Assembly (NCBI RefSeq): GCF_030711405.1
Contig: NZ_JAULSI010000005.1
Span: forward strand, 1 to 64,000
Source: Massilia brevitalea
Lineage (GTDB): Bacteria; Pseudomonadota; Gammaproteobacteria; Burkholderiales; Burkholderiaceae_D
Length of the DNA: 64,000 nt
Reading direction: 5' to 3'
The position numbers and the translations under genes are program-made. The notes under the pieces were generated by a model that was not told the origin of the DNA, made no database searches, and saw only the letters and a program-made list of their open reading frames with translations. Positions 14,811 to 24,530 of the stretch are shown here, piece after piece (position 1 is the stretch's first letter; every line of letters starts with the position of its first letter).

Positions 14811-15545
14811 ATGCGAATTCTACTTGCAGAAGATGATAGCGTACTCGCAGACGGGCTGACGCGCTCACTGCGCCAGTCCGGCTACGCGATCGATTGCGTG
14901 CGCAACGGCGCCGATGCCGACACCGCCCTCTCCACCCAGGAATTCGACCTTCTCATCCTCGACCTCGGCCTGCCGCGCATGTCCGGCCTGGAAGTGCTGC
15001 GCCGCCTGCGCGCCCGCTCGTCCCTGCTGCCGGTGCTGATCCTTACCGCGGCCGACTCGGTCGAGCAGCGCGTCGAGGGCCTGGACCTGGGCGCCGACGA
15101 CTACATGGCCAAACCGTTTGCCCTGTCCGAGCTGGAAGCGCGCGTGCGCGCCCTCACCCGGCGCGGCGCCGGCGGCGGCCCGGCCGTGATCCGCCACGGT
15201 CCGCTGGTGTACGACCAGGTCGGCCGCAGCGCCTACATCAACGAGCAGATGCTCGACCTCTCTGCGCGCGAACTCGGCCTGCTGGAAATCCTGCTGGCGC
15301 GCACCGGGCGCCTGGTCTCGAAGGAACAACTGGTCGACCATTTGTGCGAATGGGGCGAGGAAGTCTCGAACAACGCCATCGAGGTCTACGTGCACCGCCT
15401 GCGCAAGAAGATCGAGGTCGGCGGCGTGCGCATTGCCACTGTGCGCGGGCTCGGCTATTGCCTGGAGAAGTATTCCGACGCCGCGCGTGCAAGCACAGGC
15501 GCAGGGGCAGGCGCAGGCACCGAAGCAGCCAGCGAACACAAGTAA
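14811..15545 (+). CDS. OmpR-family response regulator
   Basis: A 244-residue regulator. The receiver has the acidic pair 'LLAEDD', the phospho-acceptor in 'DLLILDLGLPRMSG', 'ILTA' and 'MAKPFA'. A winged-helix DNA-binding domain ('EVYVHRLRKKIE', 'IATVRGLGYCLE') follows. The C-terminus has a low-complexity Gly/Ala tail. It is followed 10 bases later by its sensor kinase and then by a transporter pair, so it probably controls uptake of that carrier's substrate. The layout resembles TctD-type regulators. Confidence 0.93.
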   Translation: MRILLAEDDSVLADGLTRSLRQSGYAIDCVRNGADADTALSTQEFDLLILDLGLPRMSGLEVLRRLRARSSLLPVLILTAADSVEQRVEGLDLGADDYMAKPFALSELEARVRALTRRGAGGGPAVIRHGPLVYDQVGRSAYINEQMLDLSARELGLLEILLARTGRLVSKEQLVDHLCEWGEEVSNNAIEVYVHRLRKKIEVGGVRIATVRGLGYCLEKYSDAARASTGAGAGAGTEAASEHK

Positions 15546-15555
15546 TCGAGCGCAC

Positions 15556-17133
15556 GTGAACGACCGCGATGCCGGCCTGGTGCCGCCCGACAGCGCCCTG
15601 CCCCCGGGTGCCTTCGAGCCACCGCTCGAACCCCTGTATGCGCCGCCGAATCCCGAGCCCGAGGAAAGCATCCAGCATTCGCTGTTCGGCGAAATCCTCG
15701 ACTGGATGCTGGCGCCGCTGCTGCTGCTGTGGCCGATGAGCATCGCCATTACCTACCTGGTGGCCAAATCCATCGCGAACCAGCCTTTCGATCATGCGCT
15801 GGAAGACCGGGTTACGGTGCTGGCCCAGCAGGTGCGCGAGGTCGATGGCGCCATCGCCACCCGCCTGCCGGGCAGCGCGCGCGACATCCTGCGCGCCGAC
15901 GACGTCGACAGCGTGTATTTCCAGATCCTCGACGCCCGGGGCCGCCACGTGGACGGCGACCGCGAGCTGCCGCGCCCGCGCGAGGACGAGGCCGACAAGG
16001 ACGGCGCGGTCCACTTCCGCGGCGACGCCGTGCACGGCACGCCGGTACGCGTCGCTTACCTGTACCTGAACCTCGACCCTTTCCACCAGGCCGATGCGGC
16101 GGCCAACGACGGCGAACCGGCCGCGCGCAAGGCCCTGGTGCAGGTGGCCGAGACCCTGGATAAACGCGCCCTGCTCGCCAACGAGATCATCAAGGGCGTG
16201 ATCCTGCCCCAGTTCATCATCCTGCCGGTGATCCTGGCGCTGGTGTGGTTTGCCCTGTCGCGCGGGCTGTCGCCGCTGGCCGAACTGCAGGAGCGCATCC
16301 GCGCGCGTTCCTCGGACGATCTGTCGCCCATCGATTCGCGCCAGGTACCCGAGGAAATTTCTCCGCTCGTCGGCTCGCTGAACGACATGCTCGGCCGCCT
16401 GGCCCAGACCATCGACATGCAGAAGCGTTTCATTGCCGATGCCGCGCACCAGATGAAGACGCCGCTGGCCGGCATGCGCATGCAGTCCGAGCTGGCGCTG
16501 CGCCAGGTGGACCCGGGCGAGATCCACCGTTCGCTGGAACAATTGGCCAAGAGCTCGGAATCGGCGACGCGCCTGGTGAACCAGCTGCTGGCCCTGGCGC
16601 GCGCGGAAAACCAGCCGCATGCCGGCCTGGCCTTCGAGGAAATCGAGCTCGGCGCGCTGGCCGTGAGCGTGGTGCAGGACTGGGTGCAAGCCTCGTTCGC
16701 CCATGACATCGACCTCGGCTACGAGCCCCACGACGAAGCGGTGGTCATTGCCGGCAACGCCATGATGCTGCGCGAACTGCTGTCGAACCTGATCGACAAT
16801 GCCCTGCGCTATACCCCGGCCGGCGGCAGCGTCACGGTGCGCGTGCGCGGTGGCGGCAGCAGTGGCGAACACGCGCTGCTGGAAGTCGAGGACACCGGCC
16901 CCGGCATCGCTCCCGCCGAGCGCGCCCACGTGTTCGAGCGCTTCTACCGCATCCTTGGCAACAGCGCCAGCGGCAGCGGCCTGGGCCTGGCCATCGTGCG
17001 CGAAATCGCCGGCCAGCACAATGCCGAGGTCGACATCTTCAACAACCCGCGCAGTCTTTCCAAGAAATTCCCGGGCAGCCTGTTCCGGCTGACCTTCCCG
17101 CCACCTGCCAGCGACCCCATCGATGCCGCCTGA
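15556..17133 (+). CDS. Sensor histidine kinase, TctE-like
   Basis: A 525-residue membrane sensor. A Pro-rich cytosolic start is followed by TM1 at about 55-75 ('LAPLLLLWPMSIAITYLV'). A periplasmic domain of the type seen in TctE-like kinases ('ANQPFDHALEDRVTVLAQQV') ends at TM2 at about 220-240. Then come HAMP, the H-box 'DAAHQMKTPLAGM' with the phospho-His, and the N, G1 ('DTGPGIAP') and G2 boxes. GTG 15556 is chosen because the longer frame back to 15433 overlaps the regulator. The stop overlaps the next gene by 11 bases, so all four genes form one transcription unit. Confidence 0.92.
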   Translation: MNDRDAGLVPPDSALPPGAFEPPLEPLYAPPNPEPEESIQHSLFGEILDWMLAPLLLLWPMSIAITYLVAKSIANQPFDHALEDRVTVLAQQVREVDGAIATRLPGSARDILRADDVDSVYFQILDARGRHVDGDRELPRPREDEADKDGAVHFRGDAVHGTPVRVAYLYLNLDPFHQADAAANDGEPAARKALVQVAETLDKRALLANEIIKGVILPQFIILPVILALVWFALSRGLSPLAELQERIRARSSDDLSPIDSRQVPEEISPLVGSLNDMLGRLAQTIDMQKRFIADAAHQMKTPLAGMRMQSELALRQVDPGEIHRSLEQLAKSSESATRLVNQLLALARAENQPHAGLAFEEIELGALAVSVVQDWVQASFAHDIDLGYEPHDEAVVIAGNAMMLRELLSNLIDNALRYTPAGGSVTVRVRGGGSSGEHALLEVEDTGPGIAPAERAHVFERFYRILGNSASGSGLGLAIVREIAGQHNAEVDIFNNPRSLSKKFPGSLFRLTFPPPASDPIDAA

Positions 17134-17449
17134 ATCCCCGCCCCCACCGGCAACGCCGCAAGACGCCGACCTGCGCCGCCAGCGCCTGGTGCTGGCCGCG
17201 CGCGCCCTGCACTGGCGCCGCACCCGGCGCCTGACCACCATCCTGCTCGGACTGTGGCTGCTCACCGGCTTGTGCACCGTGTACTTTGCGCGCGAGCTGG
17301 CGCACATCACCGTGTTCGGCTGGCCGCTGTCGTTCTACATGGCGGCGCAAGGCGCGTCCCTGGTCTGCCTGGCCATCATCGGCTTCTACGCCTGGCGCAT
17401 GCGCCAGTTTGATGCCGCCTATGCGCGCGCGCTGGAGCAGGCAGCGTGA
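17123..17449 (+). CDS. DUF4212 small subunit of a sodium/solute symporter
   Basis: A 108-residue membrane protein with two transmembrane helices ('LTTILLGLWLLTGLCTVYF', 'FYMAAQGASLVCLAIIGFYAW') joined by the family's 'ELAHITVFGWPLSFY' stretch. DUF4212 proteins are known to sit directly before large symporters of the VC_2705 type and are thought to act with them. Here the stop overlaps the symporter GTG (GTGA), which implies coupled translation. Confidence 0.9.
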   Translation: MPPESPPPPATPQDADLRRQRLVLAARALHWRRTRRLTTILLGLWLLTGLCTVYFARELAHITVFGWPLSFYMAAQGASLVCLAIIGFYAWRMRQFDAAYARALEQAA

Positions 17450-19494
17450 CGGCGAACAAGCGCTACTTCCGGCGGCTGTCCGGCTACTACGCCTGGTTCT
17501 GCGTCTGCTTTGCCGGTTTCCTGCTGGCCCTGACGGTGCTGGAAAAGGAAGGCATGCCGCGCCTCTGGATCGGCCACCTGTTCATGTTCGCCACCATCGT
17601 GCTGTACGCCACCATCGGCGTGGTCAGCCGCACCTCGAACGTGACCGAATACTACGTGGCCGGGCGCCGCGTGCCGGCCCTGTTCAACGGCATGGCCACC
17701 GCCGCCGACTGGATCTCGGCGGCCAGCTTCATCAGCCTGGCCGGCGGCCTGTATCTATATGGCTTCGACGCCCTGGCCTACATCATGGGCTGGACTGGCG
17801 GCTATTGCCTGGTGGCCTTGCTGATCGCGCCGTATTTGCGCAAGTTTGGCCAGTACACGATTCCCGACTACCTGGCGGCGCGCTACGGCGGCGGCGCGGG
17901 CGGGCGCGGCGGGCCGGTGCGCGCGCTGGCGGTGGGCGCCACCATCATCGTTTCCTTCATCTACGTGGTGGCGCAAATCTATGCGGTGGGCCTGATCGCC
18001 TCGCGCTTTACCGGCGTCGATTTTTCGGTGGGCATTTTCCTGGGGCTGGCCAGCATCCTGGTCTGTTCCTTCCTGGGCGGCATGCGCGGCATCACCTGGA
18101 CCCAAGTGGCGCAGTACATCATCATCCTGGTCGCCTTTTTGATTCCGACCATGTGGCTGTCGGCCAAGCATGCCGATAATCCCATACCGCAAGTGGCCTA
18201 CGGTTCGGTGCTGCCGAAGCTGGCCCAGCGCGAGGCGCAATTGGCGGCCGATCCGCGCGAGGAAGCGGTGCGCGCCCAGTTCCGGCGCCAGGCCGAGGAC
18301 TACGGCGCCCGCCTGGCCGCCCTGCCGGGCTCCTGGGAAGGGGGCCGGCTCGACGCCCAGCGCCGCCTCGACACCGCGCGCCTGCGCAACGCCTCGCTGG
18401 GCGAGGTGCGCACTGCCGAGCGCGCCCTGGCCGCTTATCCGAAAACGGTGGAGGATGCAGACACCCTGTGGCGCGCGCAGCGGGCGCGCCTGCTGGCGCG
18501 GGCCCAGCCGCCGCAGCCGCACGCCGCGCCCTTCCCCGGCGCCACCGAGGCCGAATCGAATGCGCGCCGCAACAACTTCCTGGCCCTGGTGTTCTGCCTG
18601 ATGTTCGGCACCGCCGCTTTGCCCCATATTTTGATGCGGTCCTACACCACGCCCTCGGTGCATGCTGCCCGGGGATCGGTGTTCTGGACCTTGTTCTTCA
18701 TCCTGCTGATCTATTTGAGTATCCCGGCGCTGGCGGTGCTGGCGAAATACGATATCTATACGAGCCTGGTCGGCAGCGATTTCCGTTCGCTGCCGACCTG
18801 GATTTCCTACTGGGCGAATGTCGACAAGATCAATCCCCTGATCAGCGTTACCGACATCAACGGCGACGGCCTGGTGCAATTGGCCGAGATTGCCATCGAT
18901 GGCGACGTGCTGGTGCTGGCGACGCCGGAAATCGGCGGCCTGCCCTATGTGATTTCCGGCCTGGTGGCGGCCGGCGGCCTGGCTGCGGCCCTGTCCACCG
19001 CCGATGGCCTGCTGCTGGCGATCTCGAACGCGCTGTCGCACGACGTGTACTACAAGATCGTCGACCCTGGCGCCTCTACCCAGAAGCGCGTCACGATCTC
19101 GAAACTGCTGCTGCTGGCCGTCGCCTTCATTGCCGCCTATGCCGCCTCGCAGAAGCCGGCGGACATCCTGTCGCTGGTGGGCGCGGCCTTCTCGCTGGCG
19201 GCCTCGACCCTGTTCGCGCCGCTGGTGCTGGGCGTGTTCTGGAAGCGCGCCAACCACGCCGGGGCGATCGCCGGCATGATCGCCGGCTTCCTCACCTGCC
19301 TCTACTACATGCTGCGCACCAACACTATCCTGGGCGGGCGGATGGATGCGGCCTGGTTCGACATTGCGCCGATGTCGGCCGGAATCTTCGGGGTGCCGGC
19401 GGGGATCGCGGCGGTGGTGCTGGTCAGCCTGCTCACGGCGCCGCCGAGCCGCGCCAGCGATGGGCTGGTCGACTATATCCGGGCGCCGGAATGA
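17446..19494 (+). CDS. Sodium:solute symporter, VC_2705/ActP-like large subunit
   Basis: A 682-residue inner-membrane symporter with about 13 helices. 'VTEYYVAGRRVPALFNGMA' near residue 65 is the SSS-family signature region. About 130 residues (245-375) form a hydrophilic, charged loop, which explains the length above ordinary SSS carriers (about 550) and is seen in this subfamily. Relatives take up small monocarboxylates such as acetate or pyruvate; the substrate here is inferred only from that. It is last in the two-component/DUF4212 operon. Confidence 0.9.
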   Translation: MTANKRYFRRLSGYYAWFCVCFAGFLLALTVLEKEGMPRLWIGHLFMFATIVLYATIGVVSRTSNVTEYYVAGRRVPALFNGMATAADWISAASFISLAGGLYLYGFDALAYIMGWTGGYCLVALLIAPYLRKFGQYTIPDYLAARYGGGAGGRGGPVRALAVGATIIVSFIYVVAQIYAVGLIASRFTGVDFSVGIFLGLASILVCSFLGGMRGITWTQVAQYIIILVAFLIPTMWLSAKHADNPIPQVAYGSVLPKLAQREAQLAADPREEAVRAQFRRQAEDYGARLAALPGSWEGGRLDAQRRLDTARLRNASLGEVRTAERALAAYPKTVEDADTLWRAQRARLLARAQPPQPHAAPFPGATEAESNARRNNFLALVFCLMFGTAALPHILMRSYTTPSVHAARGSVFWTLFFILLIYLSIPALAVLAKYDIYTSLVGSDFRSLPTWISYWANVDKINPLISVTDINGDGLVQLAEIAIDGDVLVLATPEIGGLPYVISGLVAAGGLAAALSTADGLLLAISNALSHDVYYKIVDPGASTQKRVTISKLLLLAVAFIAAYAASQKPADILSLVGAAFSLAASTLFAPLVLGVFWKRANHAGAIAGMIAGFLTCLYYMLRTNTILGGRMDAAWFDIAPMSAGIFGVPAGIAAVVLVSLLTAPPSRASDGLVDYIRAPE

Positions 19495-19642
19495 GCCAGC
19501 GCGGCGGCTGCTGTATCGGTACAACAGAGGAGCAAAATATCCTGGTGGCATAGCTTTTTGTCATGTCCAAATGTTATTCTTGAGAAACAAGCTTCATGCG
19601 CATCCGCCGGAGAGCGGCCTTTTTCTCGACTAGGAAAACCAC

Positions 19643-21652
19643 ATGTTGTTCACCCGGGTTTCACTGTACGGCGCCCTGGCGCTGATGTTGTGCGCCGCAC
19701 CTTCGGTTCGGGCCCAGGCCAGTACGCCGCCGCCGCCGATCGAGCGTTTCTTCAACCACGCTACGTTCACTGGAGGCATCCTTTCGCCCGATGGCCGCTA
19801 CCTGGCCGCGCGCACCAGCGCCCCCGGCCAGCGCCGTGCACTGGCGGTCATCGACCTGCAGAACAATACCGGCAAGGTGGTGGCCTCGCATGCAGACGCC
19901 GACGTCGACGCCATCCAGTGGGTCAATGGCAAGCGCCTGATCTTCAACTTCGACGACAACAAGGTTGGCCAGGGCGACACCTACCACGCGCCGGGCCTGT
20001 TCGCCGTCAACGCCGACGGCAGCGAACTGCTGCAGCTGGTCGACCGCGGCTACGATTCCAGCACGAGCCGCACCGCGGCCAAGCTGCTGCCCTGGCACAC
20101 CTTCATGCTGGCGCAAACCGGCGCCCAGGATTCCGACTTCGTCTATGTGCGCAACGTGGCGCGCAAGAGCGACAACCGCACCACGCGCGTCGAACTGCTG
20201 CGCCTGAACACGCGCACCGGACGCGCCCAGCCGGTCAGCCGCCCGGTGGCCGACGTCAGCAACTGGCTGCTCGACCAGAACGGCGAGCCGCGCCTGGCGA
20301 CGGGGCAGGTTGGCGACACGGTCCTGGTCCATTATCTCGATCCCGCGTCGAAGCAATGGCGCAAGCTGACCAGCTTCAAGGCCTACGACACCAGCTCCGA
20401 GGCCATCGAACCGATCAAGTTCGGGCCGGACGGCACGCTGTATGTGGTCGCCAACAATGGCAAGGACACCAGTGCTGTCTACCGTTTCGATTTCGCCACC
20501 GGCAAGATCAATCCCGAACCGCTGCTGAGCACCCCCGGCTACGATTTCGACGGCACGGTCCTGACCTCGCGCACCAAGCTGCTGGGCATGCTGTTCACCA
20601 CCGACGCCACCTCGGTCGAGTGGTTCGATCCGGACATGAAGGCCATCCAGCAAACCGTCGACCAGCTGCTGCCGGCCACGGTCAACCTGGTGGGTCCGCC
20701 ACCCAAGCATTCGCAAACCCCGTGGCTGCTGGTGACCGCCTACTCGGACGTCATCCCGACAAGCTTCTATCTTTACAACCGCGATACCAGGCAGCTCAGC
20801 AAGGCCGGCGAAAGTTACGCCGGCATCGATCCGAAGCTGATGGGCCGCCAGCAGCCGCTGCGCTACAAGGCGCGCGACGGCCTCGAGATTCCGGCCCTGC
20901 TGACTCTGCCGCCCGGCGACAAGAAAAACGGCCTGCCGCTGGTGGTGCTGGTGCACGGCGGCCCCTGGGTACGCGGCAGTACCTGGGGCTGGAACCCGCA
21001 ATCGCAATTCCTCGCCTCGCGCGGCTACGCCGTGCTGGAGCCCGACTTCCGCGGCAGCACCGGCTTCGGCACGGCCCACTACAAGGCCGGCTTCAAGCAA
21101 TGGGGCCTGGCCATGCAGAACGACGTCGCCGACGGCGTACGCTGGGCCATCGACAAGGGCCTGGTCGATCCGAAGCGCGTCTGCATCGCCGGCGCCAGCT
21201 ATGGCGGCTACGCCACCCTGATGGGCCTGATCAATGACCCGGACTTGTACAAATGCGGCGTCGACTGGGTGGGCGTCACCGACATCAACCTGATGTATGG
21301 CAGCGCCAACCACACCAGCGATATGTCGGACGAATGGAAACGCTATGGCATGCCGGAGATGATCGGCGACCAGGTCAAGGACGCGGCCCAGCTGAAGGCC
21401 ACGTCCCCGATCGAGCAGGCCGCCCGCATCAAGCAGCCGCTGCTACTCGCCTACGGCGGCGCCGACGTGCGCGTGCCGATCGACCACGGCACCAGGTTCC
21501 ATTCGGCGGTCAAGCGCACCAATCCGAACGTCGAATGGGTCGAGTACCCGGACGAGGGCCACGGTTTCTACCTGCCGAAGAACAGCATCGATTTCTGGAG
21601 CCGTGTCGAGAGGTTCCTCGACAAAAACATCGGCAAGGGCGCAGCCTTGTAG
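19643..21652 (+). CDS. Secreted S9-family prolyl oligopeptidase-like peptidase
   Basis: A 669-residue exported serine peptidase. The signal peptide is 'MLFTRVSLYGALALMLCA...RAQA'. It is followed by 'PPPPIERFFNHATFTGGILS', a beta-propeller region, and an alpha/beta hydrolase with 'LVHGGPWVRGSTWG', Ser519 in 'GASYGGYATL', Asp in 'GGADVRVP' and His in 'DEGHGFY'. All three catalytic residues are present. A decayed copy of the same type lies at 23.0-24.5 kb, on the other side of the phosphofructokinase gene. Confidence 0.92.
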   Translation: MLFTRVSLYGALALMLCAAPSVRAQASTPPPPIERFFNHATFTGGILSPDGRYLAARTSAPGQRRALAVIDLQNNTGKVVASHADADVDAIQWVNGKRLIFNFDDNKVGQGDTYHAPGLFAVNADGSELLQLVDRGYDSSTSRTAAKLLPWHTFMLAQTGAQDSDFVYVRNVARKSDNRTTRVELLRLNTRTGRAQPVSRPVADVSNWLLDQNGEPRLATGQVGDTVLVHYLDPASKQWRKLTSFKAYDTSSEAIEPIKFGPDGTLYVVANNGKDTSAVYRFDFATGKINPEPLLSTPGYDFDGTVLTSRTKLLGMLFTTDATSVEWFDPDMKAIQQTVDQLLPATVNLVGPPPKHSQTPWLLVTAYSDVIPTSFYLYNRDTRQLSKAGESYAGIDPKLMGRQQPLRYKARDGLEIPALLTLPPGDKKNGLPLVVLVHGGPWVRGSTWGWNPQSQFLASRGYAVLEPDFRGSTGFGTAHYKAGFKQWGLAMQNDVADGVRWAIDKGLVDPKRVCIAGASYGGYATLMGLINDPDLYKCGVDWVGVTDINLMYGSANHTSDMSDEWKRYGMPEMIGDQVKDAAQLKATSPIEQAARIKQPLLLAYGGADVRVPIDHGTRFHSAVKRTNPNVEWVEYPDEGHGFYLPKNSIDFWSRVERFLDKNIGKGAAL

Positions 21653-21705
21653 CAGCATTGACGGCGGCGGCCTGCCCTAACCTGCTACCAACCAAAGGAG
21701 GTCCT

Positions 21706-22920
21706 ATGTCATCTGGCAAGATCCTCGTAGCACAGGGAGGCGGTCCGACCGCCGTCATCAACCAGTCCATGGTCGGCGTCGCGCTCGAGGCGCGGCGCTT
21801 CCAGGGCGTCACCCGCGTCTACGGCGCCCTGCACGGCGTGCGCGGCATCGTCGACGAGGATTTCCTCGACCTGACCCAGGAAACCAGCCACAACCTGGAG
21901 CTGGTGGCCGCCACGCCGTCCTCGGCGCTGGGCTCGACGCGCGACAAGCCCGACGCCGCCTACTGCGGGCGCATCTTCGAGACCCTGCGCGCGCACGAGA
22001 TCGAACATTTCTTCTACATCGGCGGCAACGATTCGGCCGACACGGTGCGCATCGTCAGCCAGGAAGCGCGCCAGGCCGGCTATCCGCTGCGCTGCATCCA
22101 TATCCCGAAAACCATCGACAACGACCTGGCCGGCAACGACCACACGCCAGGCTTTCCGTCGGCGGCGCGCTTCGTGGCCCAGGCCTTTGCCGGCGCCAAT
22201 CTCGACAACGCCGCCCTGCCCGGGGTCTACGTCGGCGTGGTGATGGGGCGCCATGCCGGCTTCCTGACCGCCGCAGCCAGCCTGGGCAAGAAGTTTCCCG
22301 ACGACGGCCCGCACCTGATCTACCTGCCCGAGCGCGTGTTCGACCTGGAACGCTTCCTGGCCGACGTCAAGGCGACCTACGAACGCCACGGGCGCTGCGT
22401 GATCGCGGTCTCGGAAGGCATCCACGATGCCTCGGGCGAACCGGTCGCCACCCTGCTGTCCCGGGAAGTCGAGCGCGACCAGCACGGCAACGTGCAATTG
22501 TCCGGCACTGGCGCGCTGGCCGACCTGCTGTGCGACGAGATCAAGGGCAAGCTCGGCATCAAGCGCGTGCGCGGCGACACCTTCGGCTACCTGCAGCGTT
22601 CCTTCATCGGCTGCGTGTCCGACGTCGACCAGCGCGAGGCGCGCGAAGTCGGCGAAAAGGCGGTGCAGTTTGCGCTCTGGGGCGACCGCGACGGCTCGGT
22701 GGCGATCCGCCGCACCGGTTTTTATTCGGTCGACTACGAACTCCAGCCGCTGGAGGCGGTGGCCGGCAAGACCCGCACCATGGAAGACGCGTTCATCAGC
22801 GAGAGCGGCACCGACGTCACCGACGCCTTCCGCCTGTACCTGCGCCCGCTGCTGGGTTCGGGCATGCCGGATGCCTTCCGCCTGCGCGGGGCGCGGGTGC
22901 CGAAGGTGCTGGGAGGATGA
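21706..22920 (+). CDS. 6-phosphofructokinase, probably pyrophosphate-dependent
   Basis: A 404-residue enzyme phosphorylating fructose 6-phosphate. ATG 21706 follows a strong AAAGGAGGT. Seen motifs are 'AQGGGPTAVINQS', 'IGGNDSADT' (106-113), the catalytic 'IPKTIDNDL', 'VVMGRHAGFLT' and 'GYLQRS'. ATP-dependent enzymes have Gly at the fourth place of GGDG, while PPi enzymes have Asp; here it is GGND. I therefore predict PPi as donor, making the reaction reversible. The length exceeds bacterial ATP-PFK (about 320), which also fits. It is flanked by S9 peptidase genes without obvious functional link. Confidence 0.9.
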   Translation: MSSGKILVAQGGGPTAVINQSMVGVALEARRFQGVTRVYGALHGVRGIVDEDFLDLTQETSHNLELVAATPSSALGSTRDKPDAAYCGRIFETLRAHEIEHFFYIGGNDSADTVRIVSQEARQAGYPLRCIHIPKTIDNDLAGNDHTPGFPSAARFVAQAFAGANLDNAALPGVYVGVVMGRHAGFLTAAASLGKKFPDDGPHLIYLPERVFDLERFLADVKATYERHGRCVIAVSEGIHDASGEPVATLLSREVERDQHGNVQLSGTGALADLLCDEIKGKLGIKRVRGDTFGYLQRSFIGCVSDVDQREAREVGEKAVQFALWGDRDGSVAIRRTGFYSVDYELQPLEAVAGKTRTMEDAFISESGTDVTDAFRLYLRPLLGSGMPDAFRLRGARVPKVLGG

Positions 22921-23032
22921 ATTCCCGGTGTGCCGTGGGAATTGGTGAGCTTTCGCGGCTTACCCAGCTGCTATTCTCCCGGCATAAATGGCCGCGCATG
23001 CGGCCGACGATAACGACCTGAACGGAACATCC

Positions 23033-24470
23033 ATGCTTTCACGCCCCCATGCGGGCCGGCTCGCCAGTACGCTGGCGCTGGCCCTGTGCATCGCCACGCC
23101 CCTGCACGCCGCCACCGGCGCCGCACCGACTACCGCCCCCGCCGCTACCACTGCCGCGCTGCCGCCCATCGAGCGCTTCTTCATCAACCCGGTACTGGCC
23201 GGCGCCAGGCTGTCGCCGAGCGCGCGCTACCTGGCGGCGGTATCGAGCGCGCCCGGGCGGCGCCTACATGGCGGCCGGGCTGTACGCGGTCGACAAGGAC
23301 GGCGCCAACCTGCGCCAGCTGGCCAACCGCCGCGGCAACGCCATCGAGTCGACCGGAACCCTTATCACCAGCAAGATGCTGCCCTGGCATACCTTCATGA
23401 CGGGCGAGCGCGGCGCCCAGGATTCCGCCTTCGTCTACGTCCAGAGCGTCGAATACGAGGAAGACAGCCACGAAATACGCACCGTGAACCTGCTGAAGCT
23501 GAACACGCTGACCGGCGCCTCCCAGAGCGTGCAGCGGCCGGCCAGGGTGACGGACTGGATGCTCGACCACAAGGGCGAGCCGCGCCTGGCCTCGGGCAGC
23601 GAAAAAGGCGTCACCACCATCTGGTACCGCGATCCCGCAACAAGCGCCTGGCGCGTGCTGAGCAGCTTCGACACCTACAAGGGCGGCAAGGATGCCTTCG
23701 ATCCGCTCGGCTTCGGCAGCGACGGCACCCTGTACGCGGTGGCCCATGGCGGCAAGGACACCACCAGCGTCTTCACCGTCGATACCGCCACCGGCAAGCT
23801 GGGCGCCGAGCCGCTCGTGGTCACGCCCGGCTACGACTTCTCGGGTTCGCTCGTCAGCAGCGGCGACAAGCTGCTGGGCATCCGGCTGCGCACCGATGCC
23901 GTCACCACGGTCTGGCTCGACGCGCCGATGCAGGCGGTGCAGCAAAAGCTCGACGCGGCCCTGCCCGGCACCATCAATTTGATGTCCTTCCCGTCTGGCA
24001 ACCACGCCGAATGGGCGCTGGTGCGCTCGTATTCCGACAAGAAGCCGCCCTTCTATCACCTGTACAACCTCCGGACCGGCAAGCTGAACCTGGTTGGCGA
24101 GGCCTATCCGGGCATCGACCCGGCGCGCATGGGGCGCCAGGACGCGGTGCGCTACAAGGCGCGCGACGGCATGGAGATTCCCGCGCTGCTGACCCTGCCG
24201 GCGAACGGCGTGAAGAATGCGCCGCTCCGACGGCGCGCGCTGGGCCATCGCCTAGGGCTACGCCGACCCGAAGCGCATCTGCATCGCCGGCGCCAGCCGA
24301 TGTTCCACGTCCGCAAATTCCTGGACGCGGTGAAGCCGGCCAACCAGCAGGTCGAGTGGCTCGAGTACCAGGACGAGGGACATGGCTGGAGCCTGCCGGC
24401 GAACCGGGTCGATTTCTGGGGACGGGTCGAGAAGTTCCTGGACCGGCATATCGGCAGCGGCGCGAAATAG
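23033..24470 (+). pseudogene. Decayed S9-family peptidase (paralogue of 19643-21652)
   Basis: The reading starts with a good signal peptide and 'LPPIERFFINPVLAGARLS'. At about 23260 the frame shifts and roughly 50 codons are missing relative to the 19.6-kb gene. A second frame then runs through the propeller region. At about 24226 a further block is lost, leaving the scrap 'DGARWAIA' and 'YADPKRICIAGAS' in another frame with an internal TAG. The nucleophile-bearing GASYGG is cut and the catalytic Asp segment is deleted. Coding resumes at 'FHVRKFLDAVKPANQQVEW' with the His region 'DEGHGW'. At least three deletions make an active enzyme impossible. Confidence 0.9.
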
Positions 24471-24486
24471 CCGGCGGCGTCAAATT

Positions 24487-24512
24487 AAAAAAGCGCCCGC
24501 AGGCGCTTTTTT
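24487..24512. terminator. Bidirectional terminator between the S9 pseudogene and purM
   Basis: AAAAAAGCGCC and GGCGCTTTTTT pair around CGCA; A and T runs on both sides serve the two convergent transcripts. Confidence 0.88.
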
Positions 24513-24530
24513 GCACAACCGCAGACCGGC

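Noticed and set aside
15238-17310. Long minus-strand open frame opposite the sensor kinase
   Set aside because: Antisense of a clear histidine kinase; typical of high-GC DNA.
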